DNA of 64,000 bases from the NCBI RefSeq assembly GCF_014172375.1, contig NZ_WNXD01000001.1, positions 496,001 to 560,000 of the forward strand. Direction: 5' to 3'. The notes under the pieces are model-generated. The model was not told where the DNA came from, searched no databases, and was given only the letters and a program-made list of their open reading frames with translations. Source of the DNA: Pedobacter planticolens (GTDB taxonomy: Bacteria > Bacteroidota > Bacteroidia > Sphingobacteriales > Sphingobacteriaceae). Position numbers and translations under genes: made by a program. This document shows, piece after piece, positions 36,683 to 45,385 of the stretch. Each line of letters starts with the position of its first letter. Positions within the stretch are counted from its first letter, which is position 1.

Positions 36683-36713
36683 CAAATATAATTGATGCAT
36701 TTGTCGTAAACAA
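36683..36713 (-). promoter_or_regulatory. Promoter of the GlxA-type regulator (leaderless arrangement)
   Basis: On the minus strand TTG (36711-36713), 20 bases, then TATATTTG (36683-36690). The ATG is at 36678, so initiation at the usual distance would put the transcription start at or next to the start codon. Confidence 0.5.
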
Positions 36714-36823
36714 CCCCTTCAATTGTCTCTTATACACTATTCGGGTGTTAAGTAGAGTATTTAATTTTGATAAATAAAAAGATGTATATCCTTAATTAGT
36801 CAAAATTTTAGACTAGCAACCAC

Positions 36824-37234
36824 ATGGCACATATTTATTCATACCTAACATTTAATGGCAATTGTCGCAAGGCGATGACCTTTTACCAACACTGTCTTGG
36901 CGGAGAACTTAAGTTTCAAACCATAGGTGAAACTCCATTAACTGATAAAATGACAGATAAAATGAAAAGTTATATTGTTCAAGCTACGCTTACCAAAGGC
37001 GATTTAATTTTAATAGCCACAGATTTGGTAACAGATGAAGGACTAACAAAAGGAAATGCTGTTTCGTTACTGTTAAACTGCAGTTCAGAAGAAGAATTGA
37101 ATGCCTATTACAATAAACTTTCTGTAGGTGCAAAAGCCACCCAAGCCGCTGAGGTTAATTTTTGGGACACCCTATTTGCTTCCATAACCGATGAATTCGG
37201 AAATAATTGGCTGTTAAATTACAATAGAAATTAA
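36824..37234 (+). CDS. VOC family protein, PhnB-like
   Basis: 136 residues of a glyoxalase/bleomycin-resistance fold: IYSYLTFNGNCRKAMTFYQHCLGG at the start, then a second beta-alpha-beta module (VSLLLNCSSEEELNAYYNKLS) and TLFASITDEFGNNWLLNYN at the end. This is the PhnB (3-demethylubiquinone-like) subgroup. It is typically a homodimer; the metal-binding and substrate residues are not certain by eye. A candidate -7 TAATTTTG is at 36762. It is divergent from the GlxA-type regulator, which might control it. Confidence 0.88.
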   Translation: MAHIYSYLTFNGNCRKAMTFYQHCLGGELKFQTIGETPLTDKMTDKMKSYIVQATLTKGDLILIATDLVTDEGLTKGNAVSLLLNCSSEEELNAYYNKLSVGAKATQAAEVNFWDTLFASITDEFGNNWLLNYNRN

Positions 37235-37242
37235 AGAAGTTG

Positions 37243-37698
37243 TTAAATAGTAGTGGTAATTCTCCTTGTAGAAATTACATACGCACCCACACCACCTACA
37301 AGTAAAAGCAGTACCCAAACATAATCATCTAAAGGCAAACTAACGTTGCAAAGATCTACAGTGTAATGAACATAAGTGCCATAACTAGCACCACTCTGAT
37401 TATTAGTTGGATTTACATAGTTATTAACCCAGCATTGCGAACCCTGATCATATATATCATTGCTTTCAATATAATTGCACTGTTCTCCTGGACTATAATC
37501 TATAGCATAAACTTGTCCGTTTCTATTGTATACTTTGTAAGTTGTTCCCCAAAAATTTGTGCTTCCTAAATATTGAGTATACACCGCATCTCCAATTCTA
37601 CATCCATAGTCAGATACAGAACTTGAGCCATGCGCAAATGAAACAGTGTTTAAAAGTGTGAAAAGCGTTAAAACGAAAAGTAATCTTAAAAATCTCAT
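37243..37698 (-). CDS. Exported Cys-rich protein with C-terminal sorting-signal-like tail
   Basis: 151 residues. An N-terminal signal peptide (about 1-22, ending SFAHG) is followed by a small extracytoplasmic domain with four Cys (in YGCRIGD, GEQCNYIE, GSQCWVNN and VDLCNVS). The end is PLDDYVWVLLLLVGGVGAYVISTRRI: a Pro-x-Asp motif, one TM segment and a basic end. That architecture resembles the 'PID-CTERM'-type C-terminal sorting signals of Bacteroidota. The domain is unrecognised. It converges with the VOC gene, eight bases apart. Confidence 0.7.
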   Translation of the reverse strand: MRFLRLLFVLTLFTLLNTVSFAHGSSSVSDYGCRIGDAVYTQYLGSTNFWGTTYKVYNRNGQVYAIDYSPGEQCNYIESNDIYDQGSQCWVNNYVNPTNNQSGASYGTYVHYTVDLCNVSLPLDDYVWVLLLLVGGVGAYVISTRRITTTI

Positions 37699-38425
37699 TA
37701 AAGGAACTGATTATTAATTCATTATACACAATAGATATGCCATTTGTAAGTATGATATTGTATTATTTACAATAACTCAATTGCTAAAGCTACCAACCTA
37801 TGTTTAAACAGTTAAACTTTCTAAATGTTAGCTTAGCATGACGAATAAAATCAATTTTATTAAAATAAAAAAAACTGATGGGTAAAAATGGGGAACATTA
37901 TTCCAATAATTCCCTAGTTAATCCACACTATAATTCAGCGCAAAGCGAAGTGTTTCCTTATGAAAAACTAGCACAACTCATTTCAAATCAATATAACTTA
38001 TCATTCATAACAAAGTAAATAAACGCTAAACATCAGCTACGCAAAAAATATAAAAATTATTTTCCTCAAATGGATGCCCTTGGCACAAAACATATATAAG
38101 CATAATAATAACACGCTCGTCATTACGAGGCACAGCTTGTCCCGATTTCTCGGGAAAGCAATCTTAAAGCGAATTAAAAAAAACTAAAACTATAAACTAA
38201 CCCATCTGCTAAAACGCTCGTCATCCTGAGCGCAGTCGAAGGATCTTTAAACTAAAACTAAAAAAACCAAAAACTGTAAACTAGTCAATCTGCTAAAACG
38301 CTCATCATTCTTAGCGCAGCCAAAGGATCTTTAAAGTATATCTACAACCTACAACCTTCACAATACTGCCCGCAACCATGCAATCCCCCTCTCCTTTGGA
38401 GAGGAGTTTGGGGTGAGGCTCTAAT
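37699..38425. repeat. Long gene-free region with several REP-like elements
   Basis: No gene seen. Elements are CGTCATTACGAGG...AAAGCAATCTT with an inner hairpin CCCGATTTCTCGGG (38118-38165), CGTCATCCTGAGC...GTCGAAGGATC (38219-38245), a decayed copy of the latter (38301-38332), and CCCCTCTCCTTTGGAGAGGA...GGGGTGAGG (38385-38417). The last also occurs near 46382. From 37699 to 38110 I see nothing. Confidence 0.75.
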
Positions 38426-38755
38426 ATGCCACCTGCAACTTTCAATATGCCACCTGCAACTTTCAATATGCCACCTGCAACTTGTAATATGCCACCTGCA
38501 ACTTGTAATATGCCACCTGCAACTTGTAATATGTCACCTGCAACTTGTAATATGCCACCTGCAACTTGTAATACGTCACCTGCAACTTGTAATATGACAC
38601 CTGCAACTTGTAATACGTCACCTGCAACTTGTTATATGTCACCTGCAACTTGTAATATGCCACCTGCAACTTGTAATATGTCACCTGCAACTTCTAATAT
38701 GACACCTGCGACTTTTAATATGACACCTGCAACTTCTAATATGACACCTGCGTCA
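38426..38755. repeat. 21-bp minisatellite, about 16 copies
   Basis: The unit is close to ATGCCACCTGCAACTTGTAAT, repeated head to tail. Variation clusters at two positions, GCC/TCA/ACA near the middle of the unit and TTGT/TTCT/TTTT near its end. Both strands stay open because 21 is a multiple of three, but changes are mostly amino-acid-changing in either frame, so I consider it non-coding. It follows directly on a REP-like element. Confidence 0.9.
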
Positions 38756-38980
38756 CCTAAAATCTGTTAATCTGTGGTAAAAACCACTACATTTTCAATT
38801 AAAACCACTACAATTTCATTAAAACACCAATAAAATATCATAATATAAAGAAAAACTAGTACTATATTAGAAATAACCTAAAACATTTAGTCAACACCTT
38901 TGTTAAAACTGAAGTTTTAAACGAATATAAAGCATCAAAGTGTCATGTAGCGTTAAAGTACTAACCCTAATCCATTCCCA
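38756..38980. other. Upstream region of the lipoprotein gene
   Basis: AT-rich, includes AATCTGTTAATCTGTGGTAAAAACC, a word shared with other intergenic regions (5332, 9870), and two similar stretches ACCACTACAATTTCATT/ACCACTACATTTTCAAT. No clear promoter is seen. Confidence 0.4.
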
Positions 38981-39442
38981 ATGAAAACATATAGCCCATT
39001 TTTGTATGTAACACTAGCTACCTACTTCTTAATAACCAGTTGCAATCAAACAAAAACCATAGAACAACAGATGGATAGCCAACACACTATCTGTTATATA
39101 GCAATCAGTGCAAACGATACAGCATGGCTTAAAATAGATACCTCAAGCAAGCAAATTAAAGGGCTTCTAACCTTTAGCTATGCCAATAAGAAAAAATTCG
39201 AAGGACAATTCAAAGGAACAATAAACGGAGATACCCTAAAAGGACATTACGACTTTAAAGTAAACAAAGTTGATAAATGGTATAGAAACCCAGTTGCCTT
39301 CCTAAAAAAGGAAGGCAAGTTAACCATGGGTGTTGGTGAAATCTCTATGGTGTGGGGCTCTGCTTTTTTCGATGATAAGGTGCCAATAAATTACGATAAA
39401 GGAAGATTTGTTTTTGATAAAGTAGGGGAGTGTAACCCTTAA
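38981..39442 (+). CDS. Hypothetical lipoprotein
   Basis: 153 residues with a lipoprotein signal sequence: hydrophobic stretch to residue about 20 and lipobox LITSC (Cys near 21), after which NQTK suggests retention in a membrane. The mature part has strands IKGLLTFSYANKKKFEGQFKGTINGDTLKGHYDFK, a lipocalin-like or beta-sandwich pattern common in small Bacteroidota lipoproteins. The end is DKGRFVFDKVGECNP. Function is not recognised. Its stop overlaps, on the other strand, a fossil copy of the neighbouring aminopeptidase 3' end. Confidence 0.75.
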   Translation: MKTYSPFLYVTLATYFLITSCNQTKTIEQQMDSQHTICYIAISANDTAWLKIDTSSKQIKGLLTFSYANKKKFEGQFKGTINGDTLKGHYDFKVNKVDKWYRNPVAFLKKEGKLTMGVGEISMVWGSAFFDDKVPINYDKGRFVFDKVGECNP

Positions 39443-39474
39443 ACCTCACTCGTCATCTTACCCAAAAAAACTTT
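39439..39474 (-). pseudogene. Fossil copy of the aminopeptidase 3' end
   Basis: On the minus strand the last eleven codons, KVFLGKMTSEV plus stop, match exactly the C-terminus of the Xaa-Pro aminopeptidase at 39838, with synonymous changes (ACA to ACG, AGC to AGT, TAG to TAA). Upstream the frame is closed (TAA). It shows that the gene once ended here, about 400 bases from where it ends now. Confidence 0.8.
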
Positions 39475-39837
39475 TTAATGTGCTATAATAATCGCGTCAT
39501 TGCGAGTCTCCGATTTTTCATCGGGGCGAAGCAATCTTTCCTAACTAGATAGATTGTATATAGCTGTTTAGAAGATTTAACTTTAATCACATAGACAGAT
39601 AGTTAACATAGCAACTGTATTAGAACCTATGTTTTCTATGTGTCTATGTGGTAAAAAAAATGTACAACATGCTGTTCGAATACTTATGATTTCAAATCCG
39701 CAAAATCAATAAAACGATATGCCTTTTCCAAAAGAGATTCCTTTGGCACAAACATCTCGAAGTGCAACAATGGATTTTACTAACTCTTAAATCTTTCTTA
39801 GATGTCTAAGGTGGTAGAATTTTTCTTTGCTCTTAAC
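39475..39837. repeat. Intergenic segment between duplicated aminopeptidase ends
   Basis: No gene. It contains a CGTCATTGCGAG...GCGAAGCAATCTT REP-like element with an inner hairpin (39495-39539), and CACATAGACA...TGTCTATGTGG words (about 39588-39652). A stretch of C/T-rich sequence follows. The segment separates the fossil 3' end from the real one. Confidence 0.7.
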
Positions 39838-41613
39838 CTAAACCTCGCTTGTCATCTTACCCAAAAAAACTTTTTCATCCTCATTTAAATACGGACTTAG
39901 TTTAGCATACACATTTGCATGGTAAGTATTCAACCAATCGATGTGTACTTTTTCTAATAGTTCTTTTTTAACCAAGGTAGTGTCAATTGGAGCAAGTGTT
40001 AAGGCTTCAAAAGCATAAAATTCATTAAATTCATTGGCTTGGTCAGCAATAGTTAACACCAAATTCTCTATACGAATGCCATGTTTGCCAGAGCGATAAA
40101 TGCCAGGCTCAATAGAAGTAATCATACCCAGCTCTACCGCCACAGGTGTTGCAGTAGCATTAAATACTTGAGGCCCCTCATGTACATTTAAAAAATAACC
40201 TACCCCATGACCAGTTCCATGCCCATAGTTTAAGGCATAATCCCACATTGGTCGGCGAGTAATAGCATCAATTTGGTAGCCACAAGTTCCTTTAGGGAAA
40301 CGAGTTTTGCTGCCTTCTATCATCGCTTTTAGCACTAAAGTATAATCTATTTTTTCCTCCTCAGTATTGTCACCCATAGGGATCATACGTGTAATATCTG
40401 TAGTACCATAACGGTACTGACCACCTGAATCCACTAAAAATAAACTTTCAGTTTTAATGGCTACATCACTTTCTTTTGAAGCAGCGTAATGAGGTAAGGC
40501 ACCATGAGCTTTATAACCAGCAATAGTGTTAAAACTTTCGCCCATAAAACCATCTTGTTTTGCTCTAAAGGCTTTCAATTGAGCTGCAGCAGATAGTTCT
40601 GTAATTTCTATTTTACCAATAGTGTCTTTAATCCATTTTAAAAACTGTGTAATCGCTACACCATCTTTAATCATTGCCTTACGTGTGTTGGCAACTTCTG
40701 TCTCGTTCTTTACAGCTTTTAAATGAGTAGACGGATTGGTTTCTAAAATACGTTGAACAGAAGCAGGAATAAGTTTATACAAAGCAAAACAGTTACGCTT
40801 TGGATCTATGAGTATTGAACTTTCTGCAGGTAAAAACAGTAAATCATTAGCAATGTTATCATAAGCTAAAATTTCTACACCACTTTGTGCTAAACTTGCT
40901 ACATCGCTTGCACTTAATTTATTATGCTGAATATATAACGTAGCTTGACTTTCCGAAATCAATGCAAAACTTAACACTACCGGATTATAACTTACATCCG
41001 CACCGCGGATATTAAATAACCAAGCTAAATCATCTAACGATGAGATTAAGTGATAAGCAGCATGCTGTTGTTTTAAAGCCTGTCTAACTGCTGTCAGTTT
41101 AGCACTAACCGACTGACCAATAAATTCATCTGCTATTAAAAAAGCAGGGTTTGTAGGTAGTGCTGGTCTGTTTTCCCAAATTGGGCTTAAGTAATCTTTA
41201 TGTTGAAAATTGATTTGTTTGTAAGCCAATTCTTTATGAAAAAGTTCTCCTAATAAAATAGAAACTAATTTCTCATCAAAAGCGATAGTAGCGCCATTGG
41301 GTAAAGTTTCGCCAAGCCATTGTATATATTCCGGACTTGCTTGAACCTTTAGTTTTACCAATTCAAAACCGCTGCCTTTTAATTGTTCTTCAGCTTGTTC
41401 AAAATATCTGAAATCTGCCCATAAACCAGCGAAATCTTGTGTAATTACAACCGTACTAACCGAGCCTTTAAAGCCAGTCGTAAAAGCAATACACTTATAA
41501 TGGTCGGGTAAATATTCACTAATATGAGGGTCTGCAGAAGGGATAATGTAAGCAGCAACGCCATCAGCTTTCATTTGTTGGCGAATAGCAGTTAGTTTTT
41601 CAGAATAAGTCAT
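39838..41613 (-). CDS. Xaa-Pro aminopeptidase (M24B)
   Basis: 591 residues from the ATG at 41613; a TTG two codons upstream is less likely. Two N-terminal creatinase-like domains (about 1-300) precede the pita-bread catalytic domain. Metal ligands are visible in LVDSGGQYRYGTTDITR (two Asp), YGHGTGHGVGY (His), GMITSIEPGIYR (Glu) and GIRIENLVL (Glu). No signal peptide, so cytoplasmic. It removes an N-terminal residue before Pro. Located beside a hydroxyproline-degradation cluster, it may process Pro/Hyp-containing peptides, for example from collagen; that is inference. Confidence 0.93.
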   Translation of the reverse strand: MTYSEKLTAIRQQMKADGVAAYIIPSADPHISEYLPDHYKCIAFTTGFKGSVSTVVITQDFAGLWADFRYFEQAEEQLKGSGFELVKLKVQASPEYIQWLGETLPNGATIAFDEKLVSILLGELFHKELAYKQINFQHKDYLSPIWENRPALPTNPAFLIADEFIGQSVSAKLTAVRQALKQQHAAYHLISSLDDLAWLFNIRGADVSYNPVVLSFALISESQATLYIQHNKLSASDVASLAQSGVEILAYDNIANDLLFLPAESSILIDPKRNCFALYKLIPASVQRILETNPSTHLKAVKNETEVANTRKAMIKDGVAITQFLKWIKDTIGKIEITELSAAAQLKAFRAKQDGFMGESFNTIAGYKAHGALPHYAASKESDVAIKTESLFLVDSGGQYRYGTTDITRMIPMGDNTEEEKIDYTLVLKAMIEGSKTRFPKGTCGYQIDAITRRPMWDYALNYGHGTGHGVGYFLNVHEGPQVFNATATPVAVELGMITSIEPGIYRSGKHGIRIENLVLTIADQANEFNEFYAFEALTLAPIDTTLVKKELLEKVHIDWLNTYHANVYAKLSPYLNEDEKVFLGKMTSEV

Positions 41614-41659
41614 GTGCAAATGTGAGAAAGAATTAGGAAATGAAAAAATTGTTTCAACA

Positions 41660-41819
41660 TTTAATAGTCAAATAGTAGATGGAGAGGCTAATAGTTAATG
41701 GTCCATTGTTTGGATGTATACTAGAAGATGTGAAATTTCTGCAATTGGACAATCAACTATTAACTATGGACTAATTTGTTAACGATTAGACCATCAACCA
41801 TTAACTATTAACTAATTTC
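41660..41819. repeat. Intergenic repeat with ATTAACTATTAACTA words
   Basis: Contains CTAATAGTTAATGGTCCATT, TCAACTATTAACTATGGACTA and CATCAACCATTAACTATTAA in imperfect inverted and direct arrangement. The same vocabulary occurs at 58170-58265. No coding sequence. Confidence 0.65.
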
Positions 41820-42701
41820 CTAAGTTTTAAAGTTCTTAAAATAATGGGCAAGATATGTTTTGGGCGCTTCACCCTTTACCGATTTAAACACTCTGTTAAA
41901 ATTTGTTACGCTATTAAAACCACACGTATATACCACCGTTGCAATGTTTTCGAACTTGCCACTGGTTAGTTTTTTGCAGGCCTCATTAATGCGCAATTCA
42001 TTTAAAAACGAGACAAAAGTTTGTCGCGTATGCTTTTTAAAATATCTGCAAAATGCTTGTGGCGTCATGTGTGCTTCCGAAGCAACCTCATCCAAACTAA
42101 TTTGGCGTTCATAATGTTGCATTAGATAGTTAAATATATTTCCAATGCGTATCCCCTCAGTTTCAGAAAAGCTAGCCATTTTTGCACTAGATAATGTTTC
42201 TCCTTTATTCCCATCCTGATAAAGTGCTTGCAGTAAATCTAAAAATTTAACAACCACCTCATGGTTCTTAGCATACTGAACACTCAACATTCGTTGGATA
42301 ATAGCATCTGTTTGGGTTGTTGGAACTTTATAGCCGCTTTGCTTTTGTTGTAAAAACGATTGAAGCAATTGCATTTCGGGCAATGCCAATATGGGAGCCA
42401 ACCTCCCATTAGGATCAAAGAAGATCATCAATGCCTGGATCTTTAAATCGCTTCCTTCTTCAAAATATTCTGGATTGCTTTTAAATAAGTGCGGTTGATT
42501 GGCACCTAACAAATAAATATCATTCTTCCTAAATGCATGCATGTTGTTATCTACAACAAGTGTACCTTCCCCTTCTTTAATCCAAATCAATTGAGCCTCT
42601 TTATGTCGATGTAGATAAGGATAAAAATGTGACATATTATCCTCTTGAACAATAATAGTAAGGTCGTGAGCAACAGGAATTGTAAACTGTAAGACTTTCA
42701 T
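41820..42701 (-). CDS. AraC family regulator with cupin sensor domain
   Basis: 293 residues. The N-terminal cupin-like ligand-binding domain (about 1-150; FYPYLHRHKEAQLIWIKEGEG, NDIYLLGANQPHLF) is followed by two AraC HTHs (about 190-290; ISLDEVASEAHMTPQAFCRYFKKHT, IATVVYTCGFNSVTNFNRVFKSV). It lies divergent to the hydroxyproline catabolic genes, with 227 bases between. It likely controls them, perhaps sensing hydroxyproline or a pathway intermediate; no ligand can be read from sequence. Confidence 0.93.
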   Translation of the reverse strand: MKVLQFTIPVAHDLTIIVQEDNMSHFYPYLHRHKEAQLIWIKEGEGTLVVDNNMHAFRKNDIYLLGANQPHLFKSNPEYFEEGSDLKIQALMIFFDPNGRLAPILALPEMQLLQSFLQQKQSGYKVPTTQTDAIIQRMLSVQYAKNHEVVVKFLDLLQALYQDGNKGETLSSAKMASFSETEGIRIGNIFNYLMQHYERQISLDEVASEAHMTPQAFCRYFKKHTRQTFVSFLNELRINEACKKLTSGKFENIATVVYTCGFNSVTNFNRVFKSVKGEAPKTYLAHYFKNFKT

Positions 42702-42904
42702 TCTAATCTAAATTTAACTTATGTTAGTTTAAGTTATCTATTTATGGGTTAAAATAGGGTAAATTAAACCGTTTACTTATCTCATTTATCAAATAATAAA
42801 TAATATTAGTACAATAAATTGGAAAAAATCAATAAATGGGTGTTAAAGTTAATATTCGTCTATTATTCATTAAATCTTGGTAAATACCGTAAACTATCTC
42901 GCAC

Positions 42905-42912
42905 TACATTTG
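42905..42912 (+). promoter_or_regulatory. Candidate -7 element of the hydroxyproline operon
   Basis: TACATTTG fits TAnnTTTG and is 17 bases before the ATG at 42929. The nearest TTGG (42877-42880) is too far for a normal -33 (24 bases), so activation by the divergent AraC protein is plausible. Confidence 0.45.
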
Positions 42913-42928
42913 ATTAAAATTATTTGAT

Positions 42929-43861
42929 ATGAAACATATTGCTTGGCAAGGCGTGTATCCAGCGCTTTTAACACCTTTTACTGAAAACGATACAATCGAT
43001 TATCCGTTATTTAAGAAAAATTTAGATGCTCAATTGGCAGCTGGTGTAGATGGAGTTATTATTTGTGGATCTTTAGGTGAGGCGAGTACCTTAACAAAAG
43101 AAGAGAAAACAGAGTTTTTAACCTATACAGTTAAAGAGGTTGCTGGTCGCGTTCCTGTATTAATTAATGTAGCAGAGCAGATTACAAGTGTGGCTATTGC
43201 AATGGCTCAAGAAGCAGAGCAATTAGGCGCAGATGGTATTATGTTATTGCCGCCATTAAAATATAAAGCTGCTGATGATGAAGTGGTAACTTATTTTCAG
43301 GCAGTTGCCTCTGCTATTCAAATTCCTATTTTAATTTATAATAACCCAGTTGATTATGGAATTAAGGTTTCGATAGCAATGTTTGAAGAGTTGTTGCCTT
43401 ATGAGAACATTCAAGCTGTAAAAGAAAGCACCAGAGATTTAGCAAACATTACCAACATGATCAATAGATTTGGCAATAGATTTAAAATTTTAGGTGGAGT
43501 AGATACCATTTCATTAGAATGCTTAGTTTTAGGTGCCGATGGTTTAGTAGCTGGTTTAGTTGATGCTTTTCCAGCAGAAACGGTAGCAATTTACAGATTG
43601 GTAAAAGCTAAACGATACGATGAAGCTTTAGCAATTTATAGATGGTTTATGCCCTTGTTAGAATTAGATATTCACCCTAAATTAGTACAATATATTAAGC
43701 TTGCCGCAACTGCTGTAGGCATTAGTTCTGAATATGTAAGAGCGCCAAGATTAGTAATAAAAGGAGAAGAAAGAGAGCGAGTTTTGAAAATTATTAATGA
43801 TGCTTTAGCTAATCGCCCAACATTGCCAGACTATTTAAACTTAGCAGTAGAAGCGGTTTAG
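42929..43861 (+). CDS. DapA-family enzyme, probable pyrroline-4-hydroxy-2-carboxylate deaminase
   Basis: 310 residues of the DHDPS/NAL class I aldolase fold. Seen: GVYPALLTPF, GSLGEASTLTKEEK (the GTTGE-like loop, here GSLGE), ILIYNNP with the conserved Tyr, AVKESTRD with the Schiff-base Lys near 165, and LGGVDTISLECLVLGADG. The hydroxyproline pathway uses a DapA relative to convert the pyrroline to 2,5-dioxopentanoate, with loss of ammonia. Because the adjacent genes supply the other steps, that role is more likely than lysine synthesis or sialic acid lysis. First gene of the cluster. Confidence 0.85.
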   Translation: MKHIAWQGVYPALLTPFTENDTIDYPLFKKNLDAQLAAGVDGVIICGSLGEASTLTKEEKTEFLTYTVKEVAGRVPVLINVAEQITSVAIAMAQEAEQLGADGIMLLPPLKYKAADDEVVTYFQAVASAIQIPILIYNNPVDYGIKVSIAMFEELLPYENIQAVKESTRDLANITNMINRFGNRFKILGGVDTISLECLVLGADGLVAGLVDAFPAETVAIYRLVKAKRYDEALAIYRWFMPLLELDIHPKLVQYIKLAATAVGISSEYVRAPRLVIKGEERERVLKIINDALANRPTLPDYLNLAVEAV

Positions 43862-43900
43862 TATTTATCATTAACCTTTTTAAGGGAAAAAATATAGAAT

Positions 43901-45385
43901 ATGTACAACGATAATACAACAGCAGAGCTGGAAGAAGTGATGGCGAAAGCTGTAAGTGCTTTTCATCAATATAAAACCTATTCACTTGCACAACGTGCTA
44001 CTTTTATGCGCACAATTGCTAAAGAAATTGAGGCTTTAGGAGATGAATTGATTCAAACTGCAATGGCAGAAACCAATTTGCCCGAAGCTCGTTTAGTGGG
44101 AGAAAGAGGAAGAACAATGTTTCAGCTAAATAACTATGCGGCAGCTGCCGAACAAGGAAATTGGTTAGAAGCAAGTATTGATACGGCAGTACCAACAAAT
44201 ACGCCACCTAAACCAGATTTACGTAAAATGTTAATCCCTTTAGGCCCAGTTGTAGTATTTGGGGCAAGTAATTTTCCTTTTGCGTATTCAACTGCTGGCG
44301 GAGATACAGCTTGTGCATTCGCTGCGGGTTGCCCAGTTATCGTTAAAGCACATCCGGCACATGCCAAAACATCTACATTAATGGCTAGTGCTATTTTAAC
44401 TGCTGCTACAAAATGCAATATGCCCGATGGTATTTTTAGTCATGTGTATGGTGCAGGTTTTGAGGTGGGAGAATATTTAGCTAAACATGATGCCGTAAAA
44501 GCGATTGGTTTTACAGGTTCTTTTGGTGGTGGTAAAGCATTGTTCGATTGGGCTAACCAACGTAAAAATCCTATTCCTGTTTTTGCAGAGATGGGTAGTG
44601 TAAATCCAGTATTTATTTTACCAGAAAAAGTAGCTACTGAATCAGAAAGCTTGGCTAAACAAATGGCTGGTTCTATCACCTTGGGCATGGGTCAGTTTTG
44701 TACCAATCCGGGTTTAATCATTGCCATAGATACTGATGGTTTAGAACGGTTTATCCAACATCTTAAAAGAGAAATAAAGACTGCCGTTCCAGCAAAAATG
44801 TTGCATCAAGGTATTGCTGCAAACTATGCAGAAAAGTTAGCAAAAGCGTTGGCACAAAAAGGAGTACAAGTAGTTTCTCAAACCGATGAAGAAGTAGAAG
44901 ATGGTAAAGGGCTAATTACTTTAGCAACTACAAATGGAAAGACCTTTTTGCAAAACCCAACCTTACATCAAGAGGTTTTTGGTCCTTATTCTTTAATTAT
45001 CCAATGTGCAGATGAGAAAGAATTATTAGCAGTTGCAAAAGCAATTGAAGGACAATTAACAGCTACTTTAATGGCTACGCCAAATGATATTAGAGCACAC
45101 CAAGAATTGTTAAATTACATACAAGATATTTGTGGTCGTTTTATTTTTAATAATGTTCCCACAGGGGTGGATGTAAGTTTGCCAATGCATCATGGCGGAC
45201 CTTATCCAGCAAGTACCGATAGCCGTTTTACGTCTGTAGGTGCAGATGGAATTAAACGCTTTGCTCGTCCATTGTCTTACCAAAATTGGGATGATGAATT
45301 CTTACCAGAAGAATTGAAGAATGGTAATCCGTTAAATATCTGGAGAACTGTAAATAATGAATTAACTCGCGATCAAATTTCATGA
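43901..45385 (+). CDS. Aldehyde dehydrogenase, probable 2,5-dioxovalerate dehydrogenase
   Basis: 494 residues, a standard aldehyde dehydrogenase. It has GPVVVFGASNFPFAYSTAGGD near 105-125, GSFGGGKALFD (NAD(P)-binding Gly motif, IGFTGS), FAEMGSVNPVF (Glu general base region) and the catalytic Cys in GMGQFCTNPGL (near 267). This short-tail family (KGSADH/2,5-dioxovalerate type) oxidises 2-oxoglutarate semialdehyde to 2-oxoglutarate. It starts 40 bases after the DapA-like gene and overlaps the epimerase start by four bases (ATGA), so one operon is clear. Confidence 0.88.
   Translation: MYNDNTTAELEEVMAKAVSAFHQYKTYSLAQRATFMRTIAKEIEALGDELIQTAMAETNLPEARLVGERGRTMFQLNNYAAAAEQGNWLEASIDTAVPTNTPPKPDLRKMLIPLGPVVVFGASNFPFAYSTAGGDTACAFAAGCPVIVKAHPAHAKTSTLMASAILTAATKCNMPDGIFSHVYGAGFEVGEYLAKHDAVKAIGFTGSFGGGKALFDWANQRKNPIPVFAEMGSVNPVFILPEKVATESESLAKQMAGSITLGMGQFCTNPGLIIAIDTDGLERFIQHLKREIKTAVPAKMLHQGIAANYAEKLAKALAQKGVQVVSQTDEEVEDGKGLITLATTNGKTFLQNPTLHQEVFGPYSLIIQCADEKELLAVAKAIEGQLTATLMATPNDIRAHQELLNYIQDICGRFIFNNVPTGVDVSLPMHHGGPYPASTDSRFTSVGADGIKRFARPLSYQNWDDEFLPEELKNGNPLNIWRTVNNELTRDQIS

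Noticed and set aside
38426..38755. CRISPR array
   Set aside because: The units are directly adjacent with no unique spacers, and there are no cas genes.
38426..38770. Open frame of about 114 codons over the 21-bp repeats (and one on the opposite strand)
   Set aside because: It exists because the unit length is a multiple of three; substitutions are mostly non-synonymous on both strands and there is no gene-like start or neighbour context.
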